Source: Bradyrhizobium cytisi
GTDB taxonomy: Bacteria; Pseudomonadota; Alphaproteobacteria; Rhizobiales; Xanthobacteraceae
Reading direction: 5' to 3'
DNA length: 64,000 nt
NCBI RefSeq assembly: GCF_008123515.1
Contig: NZ_VSSR01000027.1
Span: 52,065-116,064, forward strand
Shown one piece after another: positions 28,472 through 37,320 of this stretch. Below the pieces are notes generated by a model. It did not search any database. It was not told where the DNA came from and saw only the letters and a program-made list of their open reading frames with translations. Both the position numbers and the translations under genes were made by a program. How positions within the stretch are numbered: the stretch's first letter is position 1; each line of letters begins with the position of its first letter.

Positions 28472-28612
28472 AAAATATGCCACTTTCGCTAAGCCATTGA
28501 TGCAGATTCGTTTTACCGTGTCTGCGCGGATAACCACAGGTTTTTGCTTGCATTTCGCTAAGGCCATATGATTTTCCGTTACATCTCGTTATGGCTCAGA
28601 TACATTTCGAGG

Positions 28613-28631
28613 TGCAGACATATTGCAGACA
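28613..28631. repeat. Tandem TGCAGACA sites near attL
   Basis: TGCAGACA at 28613-28620 and again at 28624-28631, start-to-start 11 bp. The same 11-bp-spaced pair occurs near the right end (44143-44161, first copy TGTAGACA) and once internally (35239-35257). One helical turn of spacing and presence at both ends suggest integrase arm-type binding sites. An inverted variant TGTCTGCG lies at 28519-28526. Confidence 0.55.
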
Positions 28632-28644
28632 TGGGGGCGATGCG

Positions 28645-29988
28645 ATGGCGAAGCTTGAAGCGATCAGTGAGAAAATCGTGGCGGCATTGCCGGCTCCGGA
28701 AACGGGCAACCAGCTGCACTATGCCAGCGGGTTGAGCCTGCAGGGCAAGAAGGCGCCATCCGGCTTCGCTGTCCGCGTCACCAGCGCCGGCACGAAGTCC
28801 TTTGTCTGGTTCCATCGCGTCAACGGCAAGCCCTACTGGGAGACGCTCGGCCGCTGGGATGCCAACGCCCAGGGCGGCACCCTCACAGTGCGGGACGCGA
28901 TCATCGCCGCGGACAACCGGGCGAAACTGGTAGCGAAGGGCATTGATACCAAGGGCAACAAGGTCGACCCGCGACCCGAGCGCACCCGTCGCCGGGAGGA
29001 CGCAAACCAGCCCACCGAGAGGAACATTTCAGGCCTGCTCGACAACTTCGTCACTCGCTACCTCAAAGGCGGCAATCTCCGCACTGCGGGCATGATCGAG
29101 GCCGAACTCGAGCGATTAGTGAAGCCGCGCATCGGCAAAGTCGGCATTTACGAGCTGCGGCGATCGCAGGTCTCCCGAATGCTCGACGAGATCGCCGACG
29201 AGCATGGCCCGCGCATGGCTGATTTGGCGCTGGCCTACACCAGAAAGGCCTTCTCCTGGTACGAGATCAACGGCCACGATGACGACTTCAAATCCCCGAT
29301 AGTCCGCGGGATGGCCCGCCTAAAGCCGAGCGAACGTCAGCGCGAGCGGGTTCTAGCGGATGACGAGATCAGAGATCTGTGGGCTGCGCTCGACACCATC
29401 ACGGAGCCCGCCTGCTTTCCCGCTTACGTGAAGATGATGCTGCTGACTGGCACCAGGCGGAGCGAAGTGGCCGACATGCCCGCGGCCGAGCTCGACGGTG
29501 ACCTGTGGATCATCCCGGCGGCCCGCTACAAGACGAAGCGCGATCACGTCGTTCCGCTCTCCGCGATGGCGCGCGAGGTGCTTGGCGCAGTGACCGCGCC
29601 GAAGCAGCGCAAGAACGACTATTTCATATTCTCAACCACCAAAGGCGCGAAGGCGTTTAGTGGATTTTCAAAGGCCAAGACAGCGCTCGACGAGGCGATC
29701 GCGGATATCCGCAAAAAGGAAGGGCGCCCCCCGATCGAGGAGTTTACGTTTCACGACTTACGCCGCACCGCCCGCACTCTCATGAGTCGCGCCAGGGTAC
29801 ATCCCGATCATGCCGAACGCTGTTTAGGCCATGTGATCTCAGGAGTGCGCGGCGTCTATGACCGTTTCGAATTTTTAGACGAGAAGCGCGAGGCATTCGA
29901 AGCGCTGGCCGCCCTCCTCTCGCGTATCCTCAACCCGCAAGCGAACGTGGCGGACCTCGCCGCCCACCGCGCGGGGGTGCAGCCATGA
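28645..29988 (+). CDS. Tyrosine recombinase (integrase)
   Basis: 447 residues from ATG 28645 (GGGGG about 8 nt upstream); an earlier in-frame ATG at 28591 overlaps the putative arm sites. The catalytic set is visible: Arg in LTGTRRSEV (271/272), the HxxR box FHDLRRTAR (H370, R373), H396 in LGHVISG and the nucleophile Tyr405 in GVYDRFEF. The N-terminal DUF4102-type arm-binding domain (SGFAVRVTSAGTKSFVWFHRVNGKPYWETLGRW) is present. Catalyses integration/excision at the tRNA-Asn att sites. Lies 170 bp inside attL. Confidence 0.95.
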   Translation: MAKLEAISEKIVAALPAPETGNQLHYASGLSLQGKKAPSGFAVRVTSAGTKSFVWFHRVNGKPYWETLGRWDANAQGGTLTVRDAIIAADNRAKLVAKGIDTKGNKVDPRPERTRRREDANQPTERNISGLLDNFVTRYLKGGNLRTAGMIEAELERLVKPRIGKVGIYELRRSQVSRMLDEIADEHGPRMADLALAYTRKAFSWYEINGHDDDFKSPIVRGMARLKPSERQRERVLADDEIRDLWAALDTITEPACFPAYVKMMLLTGTRRSEVADMPAAELDGDLWIIPAARYKTKRDHVVPLSAMAREVLGAVTAPKQRKNDYFIFSTTKGAKAFSGFSKAKTALDEAIADIRKKEGRPPIEEFTFHDLRRTARTLMSRARVHPDHAERCLGHVISGVRGVYDRFEFLDEKREAFEALAALLSRILNPQANVADLAAHRAGVQP

Positions 29989-30593
29989 AGCTGCTCACGC
30001 TCGAAAACTCATTTCGAGAAGTGCTAAGGGCACACTATCCACAAGCTCCGCAATTGGCCGACCATGTGACGCAAGCCCACATGCAGGCCAGCTTTCCAGA
30101 ACCGCGATCGCCGGCCGAGCAGGCAGCGCACGAGGCGAGTGACATACTCAAGGCCGCTATTATCGATGGCAGAATACGGCTGCGTGGGTGCCTGCCGGGT
30201 AATCTTTGTGGCGACATCAGCCCCGCCGAAATCACGACACCCGGGCGCATCAGCGTTTTTGGGAATGAGCTGCATGTCCGCCAAGGCCGCACCTATCACG
30301 ACGTGTGCTGCTACGCCGATGATGTTTCCGCCGTTGTCGGAATGCCGACTTCGGAGTCGCCAAAGCATTGGAAAAATCCGACCGATGAGATGGTGCGCGT
30401 CAAGGTCAGAGGCGCGTATTCCGAAGAGAAGGCGGCCGGTCGGCGCGCCCCAAACATCAACGAAATTCCTAAGTTTGTTCGACCGAAGCTCAACGCCGAC
30501 GGCTATGACACGTCGGACAAGCGCATCAAGGACATTGCAGAGGAAGCCGAATTCAAAGCGCTACGTGGGCCGACAGGCGTGCGGGCATCTTAA
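29985..30593 (+). CDS. Hypothetical protein of the mobile element
   Basis: 202 residues; ATG overlaps the integrase stop (ATGA), so translation is coupled. No recognised domain. The N-terminal half has a cysteine-containing beta-rich part (LRGCLPGNLCGDISPAEITTPGRISVFGNELHV), and the C-terminal segment from residue 160 (IPKFVRPKLNADGYDTSDKRIKDIAEEAEFKALR) has the regular helical look of a DNA- or partner-binding tail found in other rhizobial integrative elements. Possible integrase partner; function unknown. Confidence 0.75.
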   Translation: MKLLTLENSFREVLRAHYPQAPQLADHVTQAHMQASFPEPRSPAEQAAHEASDILKAAIIDGRIRLRGCLPGNLCGDISPAEITTPGRISVFGNELHVRQGRTYHDVCCYADDVSAVVGMPTSESPKHWKNPTDEMVRVKVRGAYSEEKAAGRRAPNINEIPKFVRPKLNADGYDTSDKRIKDIAEEAEFKALRGPTGVRAS

Positions 30594-30692
30594 GGTTTTG
30601 AGCTTTTTCGCTTCGTAAAACCTGCAAATCTGGAAACAGCATCAGGGATCGCCGCATATCGCCATCGTCAACCAAGACGAAGGCGAGACATC

Positions 30693-30938
30693 ATGGCGAC
30701 TGAACAAGCCCCTGCGAATTATCTTCCGCGCAAGAAGGCCGGTGCCTACATCGGCGAGCGCGTGCGCGGCCGTCCCTATTCCGAAATCACCTTGATCGGC
30801 TGGGAGCGTGACGGCCGGGGACCGCCCGTCACGCGTATCGGCCGCGACGTGGTTTATTTCATCCCCTCCATCGAAAAGTGGATGCGCGACCAGGAGCAGA
30901 GTGTTCCGGGGCGCCGTCAGTCCGCCAGCGCGGCCTAA
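30693..30938 (+). CDS. AlpA/excisionase-like helix-turn-helix protein
   Basis: 81 residues. YLPRKKAGAYIGERVRGRPYSEITLIGWERDGRGPPVTRIGRDVVYFIPSIEKWMRDQE has the MerR/AlpA-type winged-helix pattern (linker from bait helix to wing PPVTRIGRDVVY). Such proteins act as excisionase or transcription activator in integrative elements and satellites. Placed between the integrase and the replication genes, as in PICI-like elements. Confidence 0.75.
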   Translation: MATEQAPANYLPRKKAGAYIGERVRGRPYSEITLIGWERDGRGPPVTRIGRDVVYFIPSIEKWMRDQEQSVPGRRQSASAA

Positions 30939-31014
30939 GCCGCTGAAACGAGCAACGCCGCCCGGCCAGGGGCGGCGCTCGTGTTTTCAGTCAGAAACCT
31001 TCGGATCAACACCA

Positions 31015-32673
31015 ATGCAAATAGAGCAGCCTGCTTCAGCTGACAAGCCCGCGCTCGTGGAATGGCGCCCGTACCAGAGGCAGGCGACAAATGCCGCGGT
31101 CGTCGCGCTCAAGGCAGGTAAGCCGGGCCTACTCGTTCTGCCGACCGGGAGCGGGAAATCCCTCAACTCAGGCGACGCCGCGCACCGGGCCCACGCCGCA
31201 GGTCTCCGGACGCTGATCCTCGTACCGTCGCGCGAGCTGGTGAAGCAGAACGCCGCGGCGCTGGCGAAGGTCAGCTGCAACGCGGTGACGCCGACGCTCG
31301 CCTGCGCGGGCCTCGGCCCGGTCGACGTCTCCGGCGCGGTGGTGATCGCCACCCCGCAGACATTGGTGCGCCGGCTCGAGACGCTCGGCCATATCGACCT
31401 CCTCATCGTCGATGAGTGCCATCGCCTTGGTCGTGAGGCCTCGGGGCAGATCCACAAAATCCTCACCGAACTGCGCCGGCGCAATCCGAAGCTGATGCTG
31501 CTCGGCCTGACAGCGACGCCGTTTCGGCTCGACAGCGGCCGGCTGACGGAGGGCGAGGATCGCCTGTTCGAAGAGGTCACATTCGAGGTCGGGTACCTGG
31601 ATCTCGTGGCGGGGGGATATCTCTCACCGCTCATCGGGCCGCGGGATGCGATCGAGCGTCTCGACGTCGACGGCTTGCGCATTGTCGCTGGCGATTATTC
31701 CGCGGTCGACCTCAATCGCTTCGACCGCGCCGATCTCAACGACCGGATCGCCGATCAGATCGTTGCGCAAGGCGTCGACCGGAAGGCCTGGCTGGTTTTC
31801 GCGGTCGGCATAGATCACGCCGTGCACCTGGCCGCCGCGCTGGTTGCGCGCGGTATTGACGCCCGGCTGCTCACCGGTCTCACGCCGAAAGCCGAGCGCG
31901 ATGACCTCGTGACCGATTACAAGGCCGGCAAGGTCAGGTGCTTGGTCGGCTGCGACGTGTTCTCCACCGGTTTCGACGCGCCGGCCGTCGACCTGATCGC
32001 GGTCGTACGGCCGACATGCTCGCCTGTCTGGCACGTGCAGAGCGCCGGGCGTGGCACGCGGCTCGCGCCTGACAAGACCGACTGTTTGATCCTCGACTTC
32101 GCCGGCAATTTCTCGCGGCTGGGCCCGATCGACGCGCCTTACATCCGCGCAAAGGGTGAGCGCGCGCGTGGTGATGATGATGCCGCGCTGACGAAGAACT
32201 GCCCGCACTGCGCCGCTATCATCGCCGTGGCCACAAAGACCTGTCCGATTTGCAACACGGAATTGAAGACTGAGGAAAAGCCGCGCCGCACCGCGCTGGC
32301 AGCGCTGGCCGCAGGACACGCCGTCATCGTCGGCGCAGCCCAGGTGCTTCCGGTCCGCGGCGTGGCGTATAGGGTGCACCTCAAGCCCGGCAGCCCCCCC
32401 AGCCTTCGGATCACCTATAGCGTCGCCGGATATCGTTTTCCCACTGTGAGCGAATGGCTCTGCGCCTGGCATCCCGGCCTGGCGGGCCAGCAAGCTCGGC
32501 AGGAATGGCGCCGTCGGCTGCGCCATGGGGCGCCGCATCAGATCCCCATCGATGCCGCTGAAGCCGCCGCTGTCGCGGCAGTGCGCCTGCAGCAACCACC
32601 GCATGTCCGCATCACGCGTCAGGGCGATTTCGTCCACGCGGCGCCGCTGTTCAACGAGAAGGCCATCGCATGA
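31015..32673 (+). CDS. DEAD/DEAH-type superfamily 2 helicase
   Basis: 552 residues from ATG 31015. Motif I LPTGSGKS (42-49), motif Ia LVPSRELV, motif II VDECHRLG (DECH, 133-136), motif III LTATPFRLDSG, and the second RecA domain with GCDVFSTGFDAPAVDL and QSAGRGTRLAPDK (motifs V-VI). After the helicase core comes a four-cysteine zinc knuckle (CPHCAAIIAVATKTCPIC) and a C-terminal domain of about 130 residues (LRITYSVAGYRFPTVSEWLCAWH). Likely unwinds DNA for element replication. Its stop overlaps the next start (ATGA). Confidence 0.92.
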   Translation: MQIEQPASADKPALVEWRPYQRQATNAAVVALKAGKPGLLVLPTGSGKSLNSGDAAHRAHAAGLRTLILVPSRELVKQNAAALAKVSCNAVTPTLACAGLGPVDVSGAVVIATPQTLVRRLETLGHIDLLIVDECHRLGREASGQIHKILTELRRRNPKLMLLGLTATPFRLDSGRLTEGEDRLFEEVTFEVGYLDLVAGGYLSPLIGPRDAIERLDVDGLRIVAGDYSAVDLNRFDRADLNDRIADQIVAQGVDRKAWLVFAVGIDHAVHLAAALVARGIDARLLTGLTPKAERDDLVTDYKAGKVRCLVGCDVFSTGFDAPAVDLIAVVRPTCSPVWHVQSAGRGTRLAPDKTDCLILDFAGNFSRLGPIDAPYIRAKGERARGDDDAALTKNCPHCAAIIAVATKTCPICNTELKTEEKPRRTALAALAAGHAVIVGAAQVLPVRGVAYRVHLKPGSPPSLRITYSVAGYRFPTVSEWLCAWHPGLAGQQARQEWRRRLRHGAPHQIPIDAAEAAAVAAVRLQQPPHVRITRQGDFVHAAPLFNEKAIA

Positions 32674-32969
32674 AGTCTTCGCTCGACTTCGACAAAATCA
32701 ACAGGGCCGCTCTGCACGCCTTGCCGGTGTTGCTCGCGCGTTGGCTCCCGAATGGCAAGCGACGCGGCCGGCGCTGGTACGCGCTCAACCCGCTTCGCAA
32801 TGATCACCGCATCGGCTCGTTCTCGGTCGACATCGCGTCGGGGCGCTGGGCGGATTTTGCCACCGGCGACACCGGTGGCGACGTGGTCAACCTCTACGCG
32901 TATTTGCGAAACCTCGGCCAGGGCGACGCCGCCCGCGAGTTGGCCCGACTGCTCGGAATCACCCCATGA
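32670..32969 (+). CDS. Primase N-domain-like small protein
   Basis: 99 residues. The segment WYALNPLRNDHRIGSFSVDIASGRWADFATGDTGGDVVNLYAYLRNLGQGDAARELARLLG matches the region just after the zinc ribbon of phage/P4-type primases (GSF-x-W-x-D-x-GGD). No cysteine is present, so the zinc ribbon is lost. ATGA overlaps at both ends join it to the helicase before and the TOPRIM protein after, so the three probably act as one priming complex. Confidence 0.75.
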   Translation: MKSSLDFDKINRAALHALPVLLARWLPNGKRRGRRWYALNPLRNDHRIGSFSVDIASGRWADFATGDTGGDVVNLYAYLRNLGQGDAARELARLLGITP

Positions 32970-34765
32970 ATTTCCTCAACGAAGCTGCCGCCGCGCCGTT
33001 CACCCCAGACGAGATCGCCCGGCTCGGTCAACGTGGCGATGGTGATGCCGCAGGTGGTGAATGCATCATGCCTGCGCCGCCAGAGGCCGGGCCGCTGCCG
33101 GCCTTCAAAAAGGACGGTCGCAAGGCGGACCATGCATTCGAATATCGCGGATCCGACGGCGGCCTGCTGGGGTACGTGCTCCGCTGGGACGCGCGTGAGG
33201 GTCATCGCAAGGAGTTTTCGCCGGCTACCTGTTGGCGCGATGGTGGCGGCAAAGCATCTTGGCAGCTGAAGACCTGGCCGGGCAAGCGGCCGCTGTTTGG
33301 CCTCGACCATCTCGCCGCGCGCCCGGATGCCATCGTTCTCTTGGTCGAAGGGGAGAAAAAGGTTCGCGCTATCGAGCTGGGACCGCTGGCCGATGCCTTC
33401 ACATGGGCGAAGCATCCAGTGATTGGGATCTCCTGGCCCGGTGGCTCGAACGCCGTCAAGCATGCCGACTTCTCCCCCCTCGCCGGTCGCGACGTGATCG
33501 TGTTGCCTGACAATGATCAGCCCGGCGAAGCGGCCGCGGATGCCCTCGTCGACGTGCTCGGCAAAGTTGGTCTTAAGCGCCTGCGCCGCTGGCGGGCCCC
33601 GACGCAAGCTCGCGACAAGTGGGATATTGCCGACGAACTGCCGGACGGCATCACCCCCGAGGCCATGGTCGAGACCATGTTGAAGGCGCCCGACGTCGGC
33701 GTGCGTCTCGTCAAGACTTTGCAGGAGTTTCTCGACGGGTTCGTCCCGCCCGATTATCTGCTCGATGGCATTTTGCAAAGGCGCTTCGTCTATGCGCTGA
33801 CCGCCCAAACCGGCCATGGCAAGACCGCGCTGGCCCTGTTGATCGCACGCATCATCGGCGGCAGCGATCCCAAGGCCACCCTCGGCAAACATGGGACAGA
33901 GAAAGGACAGGTCGTCTATTTCGCAGGTGAAAATCCCGACGATCTCCGCATGCGCGTTCTCGGCGACGAGCATTTGCACAACGACGACAGGGCCCGAATT
34001 TCGTTCATTCCCGGCACCTTCAGCATCGAGGCAATGCGGGCCAGGATCGAAGCCGAACTCAAGATGCTCGGAGGCGTCGACCTCGTTATCGTCGATACCT
34101 CGGCCGCCTACTTCAACGGCAAGGACGAACTGAGCAACACCGAGATGGGTGCCCATGCCCGGATGCTGCGCACGCTTACGACGCTTCCCGGCGGGCCGTG
34201 CGTCCTGGTCCTGTGCCACCCCGTCAAGCACGTCACCGAGCCATCCCAGCTTCTCCCCCGCGGCGGTGGCGCCTTCCTGGCCGAGGTCGACGGCAACATC
34301 ACGCTATGGAAGCACGACGGCACGCTGCTCGACCTCCATCACACCGACAAGCTGCGCGGGCCCGGTTTCGATCCGATCAGCCTGCGCCTGGAAACCGTCA
34401 CCACCACGCGCCTCATGGACAAGAAGGGACGGGTCATTCCGACCGTGCGCGCCGTGTGGATTTCCGACGCCGAGACCGAGCGCGCGACCGAGGACGCCCG
34501 CAGCGACGAGGACACCCTCCTCAAGGCCATGCTGATCCCCGGCCAGTCGATTGCCAATCTGGCCAACGCCTGCCGCTGGCTCACCTCCAAGGGCGAACCA
34601 CACAAGAGCAAGGTGGATCGGACCATGAAGCGGTTGGCCACCGACAAGCTAGTCACCAAGAAGCGCGACGCATGGATGCTCACCGACGCCGGCAAGAAGG
34701 CCGCCGAGGCCGCCGCCACCAACGGCGCGCGCCGCGATCGCGAGGCCAGCAGGTACCCGACATGA
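32966..34765 (+). CDS. TOPRIM-RepA-type primase/helicase ATPase
   Basis: 599 residues. TOPRIM half: LLVEGEKKV (glutamate about 129) and VIVLPDNDQPGEAAA (DND about 182-184). ATPase half: Walker A ALTAQTGHGKTA (about 277-288), Walker B LVIVDTSAAYF, and VLVLCHPVKH, as in RepA-like/AAA_25 hexameric helicases. C-terminal winged helix (KSKVDRTMKRLATDKLVTKK). Together with the two preceding overlapping genes it forms a self-contained replication module; the GGAACG cluster begins 15 bp after its stop. Confidence 0.9.
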   Translation: MNFLNEAAAAPFTPDEIARLGQRGDGDAAGGECIMPAPPEAGPLPAFKKDGRKADHAFEYRGSDGGLLGYVLRWDAREGHRKEFSPATCWRDGGGKASWQLKTWPGKRPLFGLDHLAARPDAIVLLVEGEKKVRAIELGPLADAFTWAKHPVIGISWPGGSNAVKHADFSPLAGRDVIVLPDNDQPGEAAADALVDVLGKVGLKRLRRWRAPTQARDKWDIADELPDGITPEAMVETMLKAPDVGVRLVKTLQEFLDGFVPPDYLLDGILQRRFVYALTAQTGHGKTALALLIARIIGGSDPKATLGKHGTEKGQVVYFAGENPDDLRMRVLGDEHLHNDDRARISFIPGTFSIEAMRARIEAELKMLGGVDLVIVDTSAAYFNGKDELSNTEMGAHARMLRTLTTLPGGPCVLVLCHPVKHVTEPSQLLPRGGGAFLAEVDGNITLWKHDGTLLDLHHTDKLRGPGFDPISLRLETVTTTRLMDKKGRVIPTVRAVWISDAETERATEDARSDEDTLLKAMLIPGQSIANLANACRWLTSKGEPHKSKVDRTMKRLATDKLVTKKRDAWMLTDAGKKAAEAAATNGARRDREASRYPT

Positions 34766-34779
34766 TGCGCATTTTCGCT

Positions 34780-35047
34780 GGAACGGTTGTATCGCCGAAA
34801 ACAGCACAACCGTTCCGTGGAACGATTTTGGCGGAACGAAGCGGAACGATTTCGAGGAAAACGCTGCAAAACAGCAACTTCGATGCCGTTCCATGCGGAA
34901 CGCTGAACCTCTCGAAGCAGTATCTAAAACTGCTTCTCGAGGGGCGTTCCGTTCCACCTCATTTACTAGGGGTCGCGAGTGGAACGCTTCAACGCAGAAT
35001 TGGACCTTCCAAGCCCCAAGAACCCGGCTCGGTAGATGAGCGGAACG
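34780..35047. repeat. GGAACG/CGTTCC cluster, candidate replication origin
   Basis: Eleven copies of the hexamer in 268 bp, on both strands: GGAACG at 34780, 34819, 34833, 34843, 34897, 34981, 35042 and CGTTCC at 34811, 34887, 34945, 34950. About 0.13 would be expected by chance in equal-base sequence. Two copies share the longer GGAACGATTT. It begins directly after the replication ATPase gene, where PICI and plasmid origins often lie. Spacing is irregular, so these are not classical iterons. Confidence 0.6.
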
Positions 35048-35752
35048 TGGTGGCCGACGATAGCGCCAGCGCCCTTCCAGACTTTCGCCGCCAGCACTGG
35101 GCGCGCCACCCCAGCCGGCCGTGGATGCACAGGAAGCCGCGGTGCCAGGTCTCCGCAGCCTGGCCGTGGTCGCACTCACCGGTGGGCACTGGCAGGCCTT
35201 CGGAAGTCGGCGCGGATGGCGACGACGGCAACCGGTTTTGCAGACACAGTGCAGACACGCCGAAGTCGATATGCAGATAATGCCCTATTTGCAGGGCTTT
35301 GCTGCATCAGGCCACACGATGGTCAATCACAGGACGGACAGACCGCGAGCCGGCCGAAAGGGGTTTTCGCGCGCGATGCTAACCAGGTCTTCAACGATAT
35401 CAGGATCAGTCGGCGCCGGCGCGAGGCGAGGCGATCGATGCCGCCTACCCTGTTCGCGCGGATGGTCGAGAGCGAGGCCGGGGGTAGGGAAAAACCGGAG
35501 CTCGCCGACGGCGCTGCAAGTTACCCCGCGCATCATTTGCGCCATGTCATTGGGAGCTGAAATTGAAATTTTCCGCAAAACAATTCGGGAAAATCCCTGC
35601 GAAGCGGTGATGCGACTGGAAAATTATCGGTGCGGATATTTGGGGACGAGCATCAAATATTCGAATGACAAAAAATGACAGAGCGTTGCGAGTGATCGGT
35701 TGTCGTGAGTCAATGGCTTCGAACATCGCAAAGTGATTTGCGGGAGAAAGAG
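35048..35752. other. Gene-poor stretch of the element
   Basis: About 700 bp without a convincing gene. It holds an internal pair of TGCAGACA repeats (35239-35257), then TGCAGATA and further TGCAG words, and from about 35540 an AT-richer stretch that may contain the promoter of the following rightward genes. A 44-codon open frame at 35544-35678 (MSLGAEIEIFRKTIRENPCE at its start) is possible but has no clear ribosome binding site. Confidence 0.45.
35239..35257. repeat. Internal TGCAGACA pair, 11-bp spacing
   Basis: TGCAGACA at 35239-35246 and 35250-35257, the same spacing as the pairs near both att sites. No tRNA fragment is next to it. Confidence 0.5.
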
Positions 35753-35938
35753 ATGACGAAAGCACCAAACAAGCAGCGGAGTGTCCGGTTTGCGGGCGAT
35801 CTCGAACAGCAGCTTGAACAGATGGCCGAGCTCGAAGGCCGTACTTTTTCGGGTCAAGTCACGTGGCTTCTGAGGCAGGCGCTGGCTGCGCGAGCGTTCA
35901 CGCCCAAGTCGCAGCAGCGCGGCCAGCACGCGGCATAG
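35753..35938 (+). CDS. Ribbon-helix-helix (Arc-like) protein
   Basis: 61 residues from ATG 35753, with GGGAGA about 6 nt upstream. NKQRSVRFAGDLEQQLEQMAELEGRTFSGQVTWLLRQALAARA fits the beta-strand plus two-helix pattern of Arc/MetJ repressors. Probably controls transcription of the following packaging genes or its own. Confidence 0.7.
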   Translation: MTKAPNKQRSVRFAGDLEQQLEQMAELEGRTFSGQVTWLLRQALAARAFTPKSQQRGQHAA

Positions 35939-35950
35939 GATGGATGACAA

Positions 35951-36871
35951 ATGACTGACGCTCCCACTCTCGCGACCGCCGCCATCGTACCGTTGGCACC
36001 GCCGCCACCCGTAGCAGCACCGGCGCCATCGTCCGCACCGGCGCCAGCACAACGGGTCGCGCCGGGCTCGCCGGAATGGAATGCGCTGACAACCGAGCAG
36101 CGGCACGAGCAGTTGCGTGGGCCGGAGAACCCCCGCGCCCGCGGCCACAGCCCCGCCCGTGAGCAGCGGGAGGCCGCCGCGGCCCGCGCCTCGGGCCCGC
36201 AGCCCCAAACCGCTCCGCCGGCCGCCGCTGAGCCTGCGGCCGCTACTTCCACCGATGAGCCTCTCTTCGCCGTAGGAAAATTTGAGGTCCGAGAATCCCA
36301 GCTCGCTTCCATGCTGGAGCGCCAAGCCATCGACGACCAGCGCAAGGCGACGTTGCCGGCGTCCCCGGCCGACTACAAGCTCGAGCTGCCGGCCGACTTC
36401 AAGGCCCCGGGCGGCGTCGAGTTCAAGATCGACGAGGCCGGCAATCAGGCGACGTTCGATGCGTTGCGGACCTTTGCTCACTCGAAGGGCTGGGACAATC
36501 AGATGCTATCGGAAGTCCTTGGCATCTACGCATCGCACCAATCCGCCCAGGAAGCTCGGCTTGCGGAAATCTCTCGCGCGGAGATCGCGAAAGTTGGCGC
36601 CAACGGTCCCCAGCGCGTCGATGCTGTGAGCCGGTGGATCACCGGCCTGGTTGGGGCGGCGGACGCAAAGCCGATTCGCGCGACGCTGGTCACGGACGCG
36701 CACCTTCGTTTTTACGAAAAACTGATGAGCCAGCAGGCCTCGCAAGGTGCGGCGTCGTTCAGCTCGCAGCATCGCGTCGCGCCGGACCAGAACAAGATCC
36801 CCGGCTACGACAACATGAGTTTCGAGCAGCGTCGTCACGCTCAGGATCAGGCAGCTGCACGGCGGCGTTAA
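35951..36871 (+). CDS. Putative phage scaffold-like protein
   Basis: 306 residues. A Pro/Ala-rich disordered first 100 residues is followed by a part with DYKLELPADFKAPGGVEFKIDEAGNQATFDALRTFAHSKGWDNQMLSEVLGIYA, a pattern I know from scaffold/capsid-assembly proteins of tailed phages, then a charged helical region and a C-terminal tail (IPGYDNMSFEQRRHAQDQAAARRR) rich in Arg. No major capsid gene follows. The name is by resemblance; an unrelated packaging-associated protein is possible. Confidence 0.55.
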   Translation: MTDAPTLATAAIVPLAPPPPVAAPAPSSAPAPAQRVAPGSPEWNALTTEQRHEQLRGPENPRARGHSPAREQREAAAARASGPQPQTAPPAAAEPAAATSTDEPLFAVGKFEVRESQLASMLERQAIDDQRKATLPASPADYKLELPADFKAPGGVEFKIDEAGNQATFDALRTFAHSKGWDNQMLSEVLGIYASHQSAQEARLAEISRAEIAKVGANGPQRVDAVSRWITGLVGAADAKPIRATLVTDAHLRFYEKLMSQQASQGAASFSSQHRVAPDQNKIPGYDNMSFEQRRHAQDQAAARRR

Positions 36872-36888
36872 CGAGGTGACAGGGCCCG

Positions 36889-37095
36889 ATGGCAAAATTT
36901 TCGATGACTATCGACGATCTGGAAATTCACAGGCACAGCCCGACGGCGCATCGTGCGTTCATTGGTCAAATGCTGGATCACGCTAGTCAGGCGGTTCGCA
37001 GCGGGCTGGCCACCGAGGGCAATCTCGTCTCGCCCGCGATGTCGCCAGCACTGCCGAAAGTCGTCGGATCGTGGAAAATCGAAGGCGAACTCTAA
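36889..37095 (+). CDS. Small hypothetical protein
   Basis: 68 residues, MAKFSMTIDDLEIHRHSPTA at the start, then a helix FIGQMLDHASQAVRSGLA. GAGG lies 12 nt before the ATG. No domain recognised. Sits in the rightward packaging gene series 17 bp after the scaffold-like gene. Confidence 0.55.
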   Translation: MAKFSMTIDDLEIHRHSPTAHRAFIGQMLDHASQAVRSGLATEGNLVSPAMSPALPKVVGSWKIEGEL

Positions 37096-37114
37096 CCCGA
37101 ATGAGCATCTTAAA

Positions 37115-37309
37115 ATGAAGATCGTCCGAAATGCACCGCCGCCGAGCCCGCCCTCGCGCCCGATCCTGAAGTTTGCCGCGCCGGCGCCGGGCCCGCATCA
37201 TAACCCGCCTGCAGCTACGCCGCCGACGCCGTCGAACGAGGTTGCGGCTCATGCGGTCCGCGTGGCCTCGAGCCAGGGCAGCATCAATCCCCGCCAGCAA
37301 CAGAGTTAG
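37115..37309 (+). CDS. Small Pro-rich hypothetical protein
   Basis: 64 residues, about a quarter proline (APPPSPPSRPILKFAAPAPG), probably disordered. No clear ribosome binding site. Kept because it fits tightly in the series of small rightward genes; low certainty. Confidence 0.35.
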   Translation: MKIVRNAPPPSPPSRPILKFAAPAPGPHHNPPAATPPTPSNEVAAHAVRVASSQGSINPRQQQS

Positions 37310-37320
37310 CGCGAGGCCAA

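Noticed and set aside
28213..28473. Upstream extension of the small gene at 28033-28212 through attL
   Set aside because: It would translate the tRNA fragment; a ribosome binding site exists at the internal ATG.
34765..35280. Reading the GGAACG cluster as the start of a protein (MRIFAGTVVSPKTAQPFRGT...)
   Set aside because: The repeat occurs on both strands at irregular spacing, and the product has no domain; a binding-site cluster explains it better.
35544..35678. 44-codon frame in the gene-poor stretch
   Set aside because: Plausible amino acid pattern but no Shine-Dalgarno and no neighbour support; mentioned only inside the region entry.
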